Assembly: GCF_031877795.1 (NCBI RefSeq)
Contig: NC_133957.1
Span: 7,414,351 to 7,478,350 of the forward strand
From: Strix aluco
Lineage: Eukaryota > Chordata > Aves > Strigiformes > Strigidae
Length of the DNA: 64,000 bases
Direction of reading: 5' to 3'
This document shows, piece by piece, positions 1 to 12,200 of this stretch (its first letter is position 1; the number at the start of each line of letters is the position of its first letter). Both the position numbers and the translations under genes were made by a program. Under the pieces are notes generated by a model. The model was not told the DNA's origin. It ran no database searches and saw only the letters and a program-made list of their open reading frames with translations.

Positions 1-1130
1 CCACCCTTGCCAAGGGACCCGGGGGGGGGCGGGGGGGGGGGTCACTGGGAGCTACTGGTGAGCACTGGGATGTCACTGGGGGTTACTGGGGGGGCTCAGG
101 GAGGAACTGGTGGGTTACTGGTGGCTACTGGTGGAGTCCTGGGGGCCCACTGGGGGAGATACTGGGGGGTGACTGGGAGGTACTGGTGAACACTGGGGTT
201 ACTGGGGAGCCACAGGGAGGAACTGGGAGCGACTGGGAATTACTGGTGGAGTCACTGGAGGTCGCAGGGGGGCATTGGGGTTACTGGGAGTACACTGGAT
301 TTACTGGGGGTGTACGGGGGGGGTCACTGGGAGCTACTGGGAGTTACTGGTGAGCACTGGGGGTTACTGGGGAGGTGCAGGGAGGAACTGGGAGCTACTG
401 TGGCTTACTGGTGGAGTCACTGGGGATCATGGGGTGGCACTGGGGTTACTGGGAGGGGGTACTGGGAGTTACTGGTGAGTGCTGGGGTAACTGGGGAGGA
501 ACTGGGAGCTACTGGTGCCTTACTGGTAGAGTTGCTGGGGGTTGTGGGGGGGGCACTGGGGTTACTGGGGGGACACTTGGGGGTGTCACTGGAGAGTTAC
601 TGGTAGGCACTGGGGTTGCTGGGGGATCACTGGGAGTTACTGGTGAGCACTGGGGTTTCCTGGGGAGGGTACAAGGAGGAACTGGGAGCTACTGGTGCCT
701 TACTGGTGAGTCACTGGGGGTGGGGGGGGGGCGCACGGGGGTTACTGGGGGGCACTGGGGTCACTGGGGGATTACTGGGAGTTACTGTTGGGCATGGGGG
801 GTTACTGGGGGGGTGCAGGGAGGAACTGGGAGCTACTGGTGCCTTACTGGTGGAGTTACTGGGCGGGTGTGGGGGAGGCACTGGGGTTACTGGGGGGACA
901 CTGGGGTCACTGGGAGTGTTACTCAAAGTTACTGGTGAGTGCTGGGTGTTACTGGGGGGGGCGGCAGGGAGGAACTGGGAGCTACTGGTGCCTTACTGGT
1001 GGAGCCGCCGGGGGTCATGGGGGGGCAGCGGGGTTAGTGGGGAGCTACTGGGAGGGGTCACTGGGAGCTACTGGTGAGCACTGGGCTGTAACTCGGGGTT
1101 ACTGGGAAGCCGCAGGGAGAAACTGGTCCA
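1..1130. repeat. Minisatellite, left arm (ACTGGG-rich)
   Basis: Irregular tandem array built from short blocks such as GTTACTGGGAG and GAGCACTGGGG. A longer block containing AGGAACTGGGAG recurs near 216, 381, 496, 676, 820 and 970, so a loose higher-order unit of about 115-180 bp exists. Open frames here are products of the repeat and show no gene features. The reverse complement of the same array lies at 1425-2740. Confidence 0.85.
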
Positions 1131-1424
1131 AGGTCACGTCCCCACCCCCCCCCCACCCCCCCCCCCCCCGGGACACTTGGGTCCCCCAAAACCAGTGGGG
1201 GGGGGGGGGAGGGGTGAAGCGGGGGGGGGGGGGTCCCCCCCCACCCCTCCCCTCCCCCCCCCCCCCCCGGTACCTGCTCCCCGACGTCCGGGTCCCTCCG
1301 GAGCTCCCGGGGCCCCCCCGAGAGTCCTGCCCCCCCCCCCCAGTCGGTTATTTTTACCCTCGCGCCCCACGCGGCCAAAATACCGGCGGGGTCACGTGGC
1401 TGCGCCCGGCGCCGCCGGCCCCTC
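1131..1424. promoter_or_regulatory. CpG-rich unique segment between inverted repeat arms; possible minus-strand promoter
   Basis: This is the only non-repetitive stretch in the first 2.7 kb. It holds a palindromic E-box CACGTG at 1393-1398, an A/T element TTATTTTTAC at 1348-1357 that resembles a MEF2 site but misses one flanking base, several CpGs and long C runs. Read on the minus strand, GAGCAG|GTACC at about 1274 would work as a splice donor. In mammals FXYD1 is transcribed divergently from the 5' side of LGI4, so a first noncoding exon of a leftward gene is possible. No coding sequence supports it. Confidence 0.25.
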
Positions 1425-2740
1425 CCAGTAACTCCCAGTAGCTCCCAGTAACTGCCCAGTAACCCCAGTGCCTCCCTGCGACCCCCAGTGGCTCCACCAG
1501 TAAGGCACCCAGTAGCTCCCAGTTCCTCCCTGCACTGCGCCAGTAATCCCCAGCGCTCACCAGTAACTCCAGTAACTCCCAGTAGCTCCCAGTAACCCCC
1601 CAGTAACCCCAGTGCCTCCCCAGTAACTGCCCAGTAACCCAGTGCCTCCCCGTGACCCCCAGCGGCTCACCAGTAAGGCACCAGTAGCTCCCAGTTCCTC
1701 CCTGCACCTCCCCAGTAATCCCAGCACTCACCAGTAACTCCCAGTAGCTCCAGTAACCCCCCAGTAACTCCCAGTAGCTCCAGTAACTGCCCAGTAACCC
1801 CAGTGCCCTCCCTGCGACCCCCAGTGGCTCACCAGTAAGGCACCAGTAGCTCCAGTTCCTCCCCTGCACCTCCCCAGTAATCCCCCAGCGCTCACCAGTA
1901 ACTCCCAGTAGCTCCCAGTAACCCCCCAGTAACTCCCAGTAGCTCCCAGTAACTGCCCAGTAACCCCAAGTGCCTCCCCGTGACCCCCAGTGGCTCCACC
2001 AGTAAGGCACCAGTAGCTCCCAGTTCCTCCCTGCACCTCCCCAGTAATCCCCAGTGCTCACCAGTAACTCCCAGTAACCCCTGAGAGCCCCCCAATGCCT
2101 CCCAGTACCTCCCAGTGCCCCCCAGTAACCCCCCCAGAGCCCCCAATGCCTTCCAGTAGCTCACCAGTACCTCCCAGTAAACCCCCGAGCCCCCCAATGT
2201 CTCCCAGTACCCCCCAGTAACCCCCCCCCAGAGCCCCCCAATGCCTCCCAGTTGCTCACCAGTACCATCCCAGTAACCCCCTGAGAGTCTCCCAGTACCT
2301 CCCAGTAACCCCTGAGAGCCCCCCAATGCCTCCCAGTTGCTCACCAGTACCCCCCAGTGCCCCCCAGTACCCCAGAATAACTCCCAGAGCCCCCCAATGC
2401 CTCCAGTAGCTCACCCAGTACCTCCCAGTAACCCCCTGAGAGTCTCCCAGTACCTCCCAGTTAACCCCTGAGAGCCCCCCAATGCCTCCCAGTAGCTCAC
2501 CAGTACCCCCAGTAACCCCCTGAGAGTCTCCAGTACCCCCCAGTAAACCCTAAGAGCCCCCCCAATGCCTCCCAGTAGCTCACCAGTACCCCCAGTAACC
2601 CCCCCCAAGCCTCCCAATACCCCCCAGTAACCCCTGGGAGCCCCCCAATGCCTCCCAGTACCCCCCCAGTAACCCCCCCCAGAGTCCCCCAATGCCTCCC
2701 AGTCGCTCACCAGTACCCCCCCAGTACCCCCCCCCCCCCC
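1425..2740. repeat. Minisatellite, right arm (reverse complement of left arm)
   Basis: Tandem blocks of CCAGTAACTCCCAGTAGCTC type, the reverse complement of the array at 1-1130. From about 2060 a variant dominates that alternates CCCCCAATGCCTCCCAGTA with CTCACCAGTACC. No gene is seen in it. Confidence 0.85.
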
Positions 2741-2799
2741 CCCCAGACAAGGTCCCTCTGTCCCTCCCTCGGCCTCGGGCCAGGACCAACAGCGGCGCC

Positions 2800-2940
2800 T
2801 TTGTCCAGGCCACGCCCCCTCACCCCAGACCAGCCCCCGTAGCCCAAAGACCACGCCCCTATGTTCTAGGCCACGCCCCCTCGCCTCTAGGCCACGCCCC
2901 CTCGCCGCCGCCCACCCCCACGCCGCGATCGCCAGCGCCG
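2800..2940 (+). promoter_or_regulatory. GC-box/CACGCCC cluster upstream of LGI4
   Basis: Four copies of a CCACGCCCC element (near 2811, 2850, 2871 and 2892) lie 300-430 bp before the LGI4 start codon. These match SP1/KLF-type boxes and would fit a TATA-less CpG promoter. The G-rich run at 2960-3237 then leads to the ATG. No TATA box is visible. Confidence 0.4.
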
Positions 2941-3237
2941 CAGCCCCGAGCGGGGAAAAAGGGAGGGGGGGGGGGGGGACCCGCTTTGGGGGGGGATTTT
3001 GGGGGGGCAGATTGGGGGGGCAGATTTGGGGGGGGGGCAGGTCGGGAGGGGCAGAGTTGGGGGAGCTGCTTGGGGGGAGTTTTGGGGGGGGGAAGATTGG
3101 GGGGGGCGGATTGGGGGGATAGTTTTAGGGGAGGCGGGGGGGGAGGGCAGTTGTAGGGGGGGTATTTGGGGGGGGGCAGATTTAGGGGGGCAGATTTGGG
3201 GGGGGGGTCAGTTGGAAGGGGGGGGGGGGGGGTGTCC

Positions 3238-6200
3238 ATGGGGGCGGGGGGGGGTGGCGCGGGGGCCCCCCCGCTGCTGCTGGTTTTGCTGTTGGTAACG
3301 GGCGGGGGGGGGCCGGGAGGGGGGGGGGGGAATGACCCCGGGGGGCGGGGGGGCAGGTTTGGGGGGTCCCCCCCCCAGGGTTGGGGTCCCCCCCGGGGGG
3401 GCAAGCGGTTGCCCGGGGGGGTGCGAATGCGACCGAGAGAGCGCGCTCTGCCGGGGGGGGCGGGGCTGCCCCGGGGGTTCCCCCCCCCGCTTGGCCACGC
3501 TGTGAGTGACCACCCCCCCCCCCCTCCGACATTTTGGGGACCCCCCCCCCCGTCCTTGGGAACCCCCCCCAACCGCGGGGACCCCCCCCCCCCAGAACCC
3601 CTCAAGGAACACCCCCGCCATTGGACACCCCCCCCCCCGGGACCCCCCATGGGCCCCCCCCAGGGGCCCCCCCCAGAACCCCCCAAGGCCCCCCCCCCCC
3701 TCCATGGGCCCCCCCGGGACCCCCCCAACCCCCCCCCCATTGGGACCCCCCCCCTCTGGGACCCCCCCCTTGAACCCCCCTTAGGGCCCCCCCCCCCCCC
3801 GGTCCCTCCCCCCGAAGCCCCGCCCCCTCCGTGGGCACCGATGACGTCATCGCGGGAAGCCCCGCCCCCCTGCGCGGGAGGGAACTGGGACCAGTGAGGG
3901 GTCGGACTGGGACCAGTGGGGGGGGTTGGGGGGGGGGGGGGGAGGGAGGGTGTATGGGGCTGGTTTCTCCCAGTTTAGCCCAGTTTGGTCCCTGCTGCCT
4001 CCCAATTTAAACCAGTTCAGGACTCTCTTGTCCCAGTTTAGCCCAGTTTGACACCTCTTCCCCTCCCAGTTTGGCCCAGTTTAGCCCAGTTCAAGACTGG
4101 AGTGTCCCAGTTTAGCCCAATTTGGTCCTGGTTTCTCCCAGTTTAGCCCAGTTTAGTCCTGTTGTCTCCCAGTTTGGTCCTGCTGCCTCCCAACTTAAAC
4201 CAGTTCAGGACTCTCTTGTCCCAGTTTAGCCCAGTTTGACACCTCTTCCCCTCCCAGTTTGGCCCAGTTTAGCCCAGTTCAAGACTGGAGTGTCCCAGTT
4301 TAGCCAATTTGGTCCTGGTTTCTCCCAGTTTAGCCCAGTTTAGTCCTGTTGTCTCCAGTTTGGTCCTGCTGCCTCCCAACTTAAACCAGTTCAGGACTCT
4401 CTTGTCCCAGTTTAGCCCAGTTTGACACCCTCTTCCCCTCCCAGTTTGGCCCAGTTTAGCCCAGTTCAAGACTGGAGTGTCCCAGTTTAGCCAATTTGGT
4501 CCTGGTTTCTCCAGTTTAGCCCAGTTTAGTCCTGTTGTCTCCCAGTTTGGTCCTGCTGCCTCCCAACTTAAACCAGTTCAGGACTCTCTTGTCCAGTTTA
4601 GCCCAGTTTGACACCTCTTCCCCTCCCAGTTTGGCCCAGTTTAGCCCAGTTCAAGACTGGAGTGTCCAGTTTAGCCCAATTTGGTCCTGGTTTCTCCCAG
4701 TTTAGCCCAGTTTAGTCCTGTTGTCTCCCAGTTTGGTCCTGCTGCCTCCCAACTTAAACCAGTTCAGGACTCTCTTGTCCCAGTTTAGCCCAGTTTGACA
4801 CCTCTTCCCCTCCCAGTTTAGCCCAGTTCAAGACTGGAGTGTCCTAGTTTAGCCCAATTTGGTCCTGGTTTCTCCCAGTTTAGCCCAGTTTGGTCCTGCT
4901 TATACCCAATTTAAACCAGTTCAGGACTCTTTTGTCCCAGTTTGATACCTATTCCTCCCCAGTTTGGCCCAGTTTGGCCCAGTTAACCCCGTTTGTGCAG
5001 GTCCCTGGTGCGGTGGCACATCGATGTCCTGGGCGAGGGCAGCTTCCGTGACACCCCGGCCCTGCAGCTGCTGTAAGGTCCCCAACGTGTCCCCAACGTG
5101 TCCCCAACGTGTCCCAATGTGTCCCCAAGGTCCCCAATGTGTCCCCAAGGTCCCCACTCCACCCCCAGCATGTCCCCAAGGTCCCCAATGTGTCCTCAAG
5201 GTCCCCATGGTGTCTCCTTGGTGTCCCCAAGGTCCCCACACCATCTGCAACGTGTCCTCCACATGTCCCCACGGTGTCCCCACAGTGTCCCCATGCCACC
5301 CCCAGCATGTCCCCGAGGTCCCCATGGTGTCCCCTCAATGTCCTCAAGGTCCCCACGCCATCCCCAGCATGTTCCCAGGTCCCCACAGTGTCCCCACGGT
5401 GTCCCCAAGATCCCCATGCCCCCCCTAGCATGTCCCCAAGGTCCCCCACAGTCGTCCCCTTCTCAAGGTCCCTATGGTGTCCCATCAGTGTCCCCTCCAT
5501 GTCCCCAAGGTCCCCATGGTGTCCCCTCAGTGTCATCAAGGTCCCCACAACCATCCCCAACGTGTCCCCTCAGTGTCCCAAAGGTCCCACGCTGTCCTCA
5601 AGGTCCCCATGCTGTCCCCAATGTGTCCCCAATGTTCTCATATCACCCCCAACATGTCCCCAGCATGTCCCCAAGGTCCCCAACACGTCCCCAATGTGTC
5701 CCCTCAGTGTCCCCAAGGTCCTTATGGTGTCCCCAATGTGTCCTCAAGGTCCCCACACCATCCCCAGCATGTCCCCGAGGTCCCCACAGTGTCCCCAAGA
5801 TCCACCATGTCCCCAAGGTCCCCTCGGTTGTCCCTAAGGTCCCCAGGGTGGCCCCAAGGGTGACCTTAAGGTAGCCCTGAGGTCCCCAAGGGTGGCCTCA
5901 GGGTGGCCCCCAAGGTCCTCAAAGTGTCCCTCAGGGTGTCCCCCACAGTGCCTATGGTGTCCCCAGGATGTCTCTAAGGTCTTCAGGTTGTCTCCAAGGT
6001 CCCCAAAGTGTCCCCAAGGTCCACTGAGTGTCCCCAGGGTGTCCCCAAGGTCCCCAGGGTGTGCCCAGCATGACCCCAAGGTCCCCAAAGTGTCCCCAAG
6101 GTCTACTGAGTGTCCCTCAGGTGTCCCCTGGGAGTGTCCCCAAGGTCCCCAGGGTGTCCCTGAGGTCCCCAAGGTCCCTGAAGTGTCCCCAAAGTCCCCC

Positions 6201-9200
6201 TGAGAGTCTCCAGAGTGTCCCTGGGGGGTGGCTGTGGGGTGTCCCTGGGGGTGTCCCCAGGGGTGACAGTGGTGTGTCCCCACAGGTTGGTCACTGCCGG
6301 GCGCTTGGGGACCATTGGGGACGGGGCCTTCGCTGGGCTGGTGCTGCTGAATACTTGTGAGTGGTACTGGGAAGGACTGGGGGGGGCACTGGGAGGGGAT
6401 GGGAAGGGCACGAGGAAGGGACTGGAGGGCACTGGGCTGTGCTGAGAAGCACTGGGAAGGGACTGGGTGGGTGCTGGGAGGCGCTGGGTGCACTGGAGAG
6501 GCACTGGGCTGTATTGGGAGGCACTGGGTGGGGACTGGGCAGCACTGGAGAGGGACTGGGAGGCATTGGAGGCACTGGGAAGGCACTGGGGGCACTGGAT
6601 AGGCACTGGAGGCACTGGGCTGTATTGGGAGGCACTGGGAGGCGACTGGGAGACACTGGGGAGGGACTGTGGGGGATTTGGGGGGTCACTGGGCTTTACT
6701 GGGAGGCCCTGGCGTGACTGGAGGCACTAGGGAGGGACACCAGCGGGCACTGGGGTGTGCTGGGAGACACCAGGAGAGACTGGGGAGGGCATGGGAGGGT
6801 ACTGGGGGGAACTGGGGAGCGACTGGGATGTACTGGGGGGGGGACACTGGGGGTCCCAGCGGTGCCGGTGTCCCCAGGTTCATCGAGGACAATGACGTGG
6901 GGACAATCGCCCCCACGGCGCTGCGGGGGCTCCGGGGTCTGCTCTACCTGTGAGTGACATAGGGACACCCTGGGGACACCCTGGGGACACCATGGGGACA
7001 CTGGGAACACCCTGGGGACACCGGGGACACCCTGGGACACTGGAGATGCCCTTGGGGGCACCAGGGACAGCCCTGGGACACATGGGGACACTGGGGACAC
7101 CCTTGAGACACCCTGGGGGACACTGGGAATGCCCTTGGGGACACTGAGGACACCCCAGGGACACTGGGATGCCCTTGGGGACACCCTGAGGACACCCCAG
7201 GACATGCTGGGGACACCTGGGGACATCCCTAGGACACCCTGGGGACACTGGAGGCTGCTGGGAATACTGGGGAGATCCTGGGATACCCCTTGGGGACACT
7301 GGGGACACCCTGGGGACACTGGGAACACCCTGGGAACACCCTGGGACACTGGAGATGCCCTTGGGGACACTGGGGACACCCTGGGGACACTGGGTATGCC
7401 CCTGGGGACACTGGAGATGCCCTTGGGGACACTGGGGACACCCTGGGGACACTGGTATGCCCCTGGGGACACAGGGGATGCCCTTGGGGACACCAGGGAC
7501 ACCCTGGGACACTGGAGACAGCGGGGGATACTGGGGATATCCTGGGGCACCCCTGGGGACAGTGCTGGGACACCTTGGGGACACTGGGGACAGCTTGGGG
7601 GCCCCCTCTGCCCCCCACCCCCCCCCACCCTGCGCCTGGTGTCCTGTGTCCCCATGTCCCCGTGTCCCCCACAGGAGCCTGGCCAACAACCGCCTGGAGA
7701 CGCTGCCCCCGGGGCCTCTTCCAGGGGCTGGAGACGCTGACGCAGCTGTGGGTGACACGGGGACATGGGGGGGGACATGGGACATCGTGAGGATGCGGGG
7801 GGATGTGGGGGGACATGAGGGATGTGGGGATATGGGGGGACATGGGGGACGTGGGGATGGGGGGACATGGGATGTGGGGGGACATGGGGACACACCAGGG
7901 ACATTGGGACATGGGGGGACATGGGGACACACTGGGGGACATGGAAGGACACATGGGGGGGACATGGGGACACACAGGAGGACACCAGGACATGGGAGAC
8001 ATGGGGGACACACGGGAGGACATGGGATGTGAGGGGACATGGGGACACAGATGGGGGACATGGGGGGACATGGTGAGACATGGGGGACATGGGGACACAC
8101 AGGGGGATGTCAGGACACAGATGGGGGACATGGGGGGACATCGGGGACACAGAGGGATGTGGGGGACAATGGGGACACACAGGGGGATGTGGGGACACAG
8201 ATGGGGGACATGGGGGGACACAGGGGGACATGGGGACACAGATGGGGACATGGGGGGACATGTGGGACACGGGATATGAAGGGACATGAGGACACACAGG
8301 GGGACATGGGGGGACACAGGGGGACATGGGGACACAGATGGGGACATGGGGGACACACAGGGGGACATGGGGACACAAATAGAGGACGTTGAGGGGACAT
8401 GGGGGACACACAGGAGGGGGGGACACACAGGGAGATTTGGGGGGACACGGGGGACACACAGGGGGGGTGTGGGGACACAGATGAGGGACATGGGGGGATA
8501 TGGGGGACACACGGGGACATGGGGACACACAGGGGGACACAGGGACACACCAGGGAACATGGGGGGGCCACAGGGGGGATTGGGGGGACCATGGGGGGAC
8601 ATGGGGGGGGGGGGGGACAGGAGGACATGGGGATTGGCTGACACTGGGATGGGCACAGAGCTTCACTGGGAAGCACTGGAATGTACTGGGAGGGCCATGG
8701 AGGCCATGGGGACACAGCGATGGGGGGCATGGGGACACGGGGGGGACGGGGGGGGACATTTGGGGTGACCCGGGTGTCCATCCGGCTGAGGGGGGGTTTG
8801 GGGGGTGCAGGGACCTGCGGGGGAACCCCTTCCAGTGCGACTGTCGCCTGCGCTGGCTGGTGGCCTGGTTGGGCAGCGCCACCCCCCCCCGCCGAAGCGG
8901 GGCGCTGCCGGGGACCCCCCCACCGTCAGGGCACCCCATTGGCCCAGCTCCAGCCTCGGGACTTCCACTGCCTCGTCTCCGGTACGGGTGTGTCCCCCCC
9001 CCCCCCCCCCGCGCCTGGGGGGGTCCCCCCCAAACCCAGACGCGTGGGTCCCCCCAAACCCAGATGCCTGGATCCCCCCCAATCCCAAATCCCCGGGTAC
9101 CCTCATTCGGGACACCTGGGTCCCCCCAATCCTGGACACAGGGGTCCCCCCAAACCCAGACACCTGGGTCCCCCCAATCCTGGACACAGGGGTCCCCCCA

Positions 9201-12200
9201 AACCCAGACACCTGGGTCCCCCCAATCCTGGATGACTGGGTCCCCCTGTCCCAGACATGTGGGTCCCCCCAATTCTGAACACCCCAGGTCCCCCCCAGTC
9301 CTGAATGCCCAGGTCCCCCCTAATCCCAGATGCCTGGGTCCCCCCAATTCCAAGCACCTGGGTCCCCCCAATCCCAGACACCTGGGTCCCCCCAATCCTG
9401 GACAACTGGGTCCCCCCATCCCAGACATGTGGATCCCCCAATCCTGAGCTCCTGGGTCCCCCCAATCCCAGATGCCTGGGTTCCCCCGATGCTGGATGTC
9501 TGGGTCCCCCCAATTCCAAGCACCTGGGTCCCCCCAATCCCAGATGTGTGGGTCCCCCCATCCCAGACATGTGGGTCCCCCCAATCCTGAACACCCGGTC
9601 CCCCCCAATCCTGAATGCCTGGGTCCCCCCAATCCCAAACACCGGGGTCCCCCCCAACCCCAAACACCTGGGTCCCCCCAATCCTGAACGCCCGGGTCCC
9701 CCATTCTGTGTCTATGTGGGGGAGGGGGGTGGGGGGTGTCAGAGTGGGGACCCATCCAGGAGCTAATGGGGGTGTTTGGGGGGGGGGGGGGTGTCCCCAG
9801 AACTGCGACCCTTCCAGTCGCTGCCCTTCTCCTCGCTGGCGGCCGAGCCCTTCGCCCTGGGGGGGCACCCAGGGGTGGCCCTGGCCCAGCCCTTCGCCGG
9901 TGCCTGCGCCCTCCTGGAGTGGGACCAGTTGGGCCGGGCGCTTCCGGGCCCCCACCATCATCAACGGTGAGTCCCGGCACCCCAAAACCCATCCTGGTAA
10001 GGAGGAACCCCAAAAAGATCTGGAGGGATGCCAAAAATGGTTAGGGAGGGGTCCAAAAATGGGCTGAGGGACCCTCAAAAATGGGCTGAGGAACCTCAAA
10101 AATGCACGAAGAAGAGCAAAAAATGTCCTGAGAGACCCCAAAACACATGGTAACAGTCCAAAAATGGCCTGAGGGACCCTAAAAATGGTCTGAGTGACCT
10201 CAAAAATGGCCAGGGGGCCCAAAAATGGCCTGGGGGACCTCAAAAATGGGCTGAAGAACCTCAAAAATGGCCTGGAGGTCCTCAAAAACCACCTGGGGAC
10301 TCAAACCCCATGTTATCACCCCAAAAATGGCCCAGACTACACCAAAAATGGTCTGAAGAACCTCAAAAATGGCTTGAGGGACCCCAACAATGGCCTGGGG
10401 GACCCCAAGAATGGCCCAGGACACCCCAAAAAATGGCCTGAGGGGTCAAAATAGTTTGAAGAACCTCAAAAATGACCCGAAGGTCCTCAAAATTGCCCCT
10501 GGGGACACCAAATCTCATGCTAACACCCCCAAAATGGTCTAAGGGACCTCATAAGTGTCCTGGGGGGACCCCCAAAATGACCTGGAGAACCCCCAAAATA
10601 TTCTGAGGACCTTCAAAAATGCCCTGGAGGACCCCACGAATGGTCATTTTGGGGGGCAAAAATGTTGGTGAGAGCCCCTCCAAAATGGCCTGAAACCCCC
10701 CCAAAATGTCCCAGAGGAGCTCAGGAACGTCCTGGGGAGCCCCAAACCCATCCCAGCACCCCCCCAAATTAGGGGGGGACCCCAAAACACCCTCGTGGGC
10801 TACAACCTCAGCCCAAGAGCTCCCCGATGTCCCCAAGAGTCATCCCCATCACCCCAATGTCCCCGATGTCCCCATAGGGTCATCACTGTCACCCCAATGT
10901 CCCCGATGTCCCCCTAGAGACATCCCCATCACCCCAATGTCCCCGATGTCCCCATAGACTGGTCCCCATCACCCCAACGTCCCCATAGGGTCATCACCAT
11001 GTCCCCAATGTCCCTGATGTCCCCATAGACTCGTCCCCATCACCCCCACGTCCCCGATGTCCCCATAGGGTCATCACTGTCACCCCAACCCCAACGTCCC
11101 CCATGTCCCCACAAGGTCATCACTGTCACCCCCAATGTCCCCGATGTCCCCATAGAAATGTCCCCATCAACCCAATGTCCCCTATGTCCCCGTAAGGTCA
11201 TGAGCGTCACCTCAACATCCCGCCATGTCCCCAGAGTTGTCCCATCATCTCAATGTCCCCAATGTCCCCATAGGGTCATCACTGTCACCCTAATGTCCTC
11301 ATAGAGACGTCCCCAATGTCCCCAAAGACTCGTCCCATCACCCCAACATCCCCGATGTCCCCATAGGGCCATCACTGTCACCCCCAACCCCAATGTCCCC
11401 AATGTCCCCCAAAGACTCGTCCTCATCACCCCAATGTCCCTGATGTCCCCAGAGTTGTCCCCATCACCCCAATGTCCCCTATGTCGCCATAAGGTCATGA
11501 CCGTCACCCCAACGTCCCCCCATGTTTCCCATAGAGTCGTCCCTGATGTCCCCATAGACTTGTCCCCATCACCCCAATATCCCCAATGTCCCATAGGGTC
11601 ATCACCGTCACTCAATGTCCCTGATGTCCCCATAGAGACGTCCCCAACATCCTTGATGTCCCCATAGACTCGTCCCCATCATCCCAACATCCCCGATGTC
11701 CCCATAGGGGCCATCACTGTCACCCCAACCCCAATGTCCCCATTGTCCCAAAGACTCATCCCCATCACCCCAACGTCCCTGATGTCCCATAGGGTCATCG
11801 CCATCACCCCAAACCCCAACGTCCCCAACGTCCCCATAGAGTTGCCTCCATCACCTTGTCCCCAACCCCCTCATGGTCACCTCCACCCCCCCGCCCACCC
11901 CCAACGTCACCCGTGTCCTTGTCCCCGCAGGCTCGTCCCCGGTGGCCTGCCACCCCCTGCAGCTGGGGGGGGCGTTGGTGGTGGTGGTGGCCCAACTGGG
12001 TGGGGGCTCGGCCGTCTGGCGCCGGGCAGGTGGCCCCGGTAGCCGTTTCGTCCGGCTGCAGGCGTTGGGGGAGCGGCCGGTTACGTCGCCCCCAACGCGG
12101 TGGCCAGCGCCCGTCTTGGTGGCCACTGGTACCTCGGGGTGGCCGATAGCTCCAAGGGGGGCACCAGCACCCTCTTCGGTGGGGGGGGCGGGCTTCTACC

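Noticed and set aside
6696-10034. 1112-codon minus-strand frame, Pro/Ser/Val rich
   Set aside because: It covers LGI4 exons and introns on the opposite strand and is made of CCCCA-type minisatellites. No signal peptide, domains or splice evidence; stop-free only because of composition.
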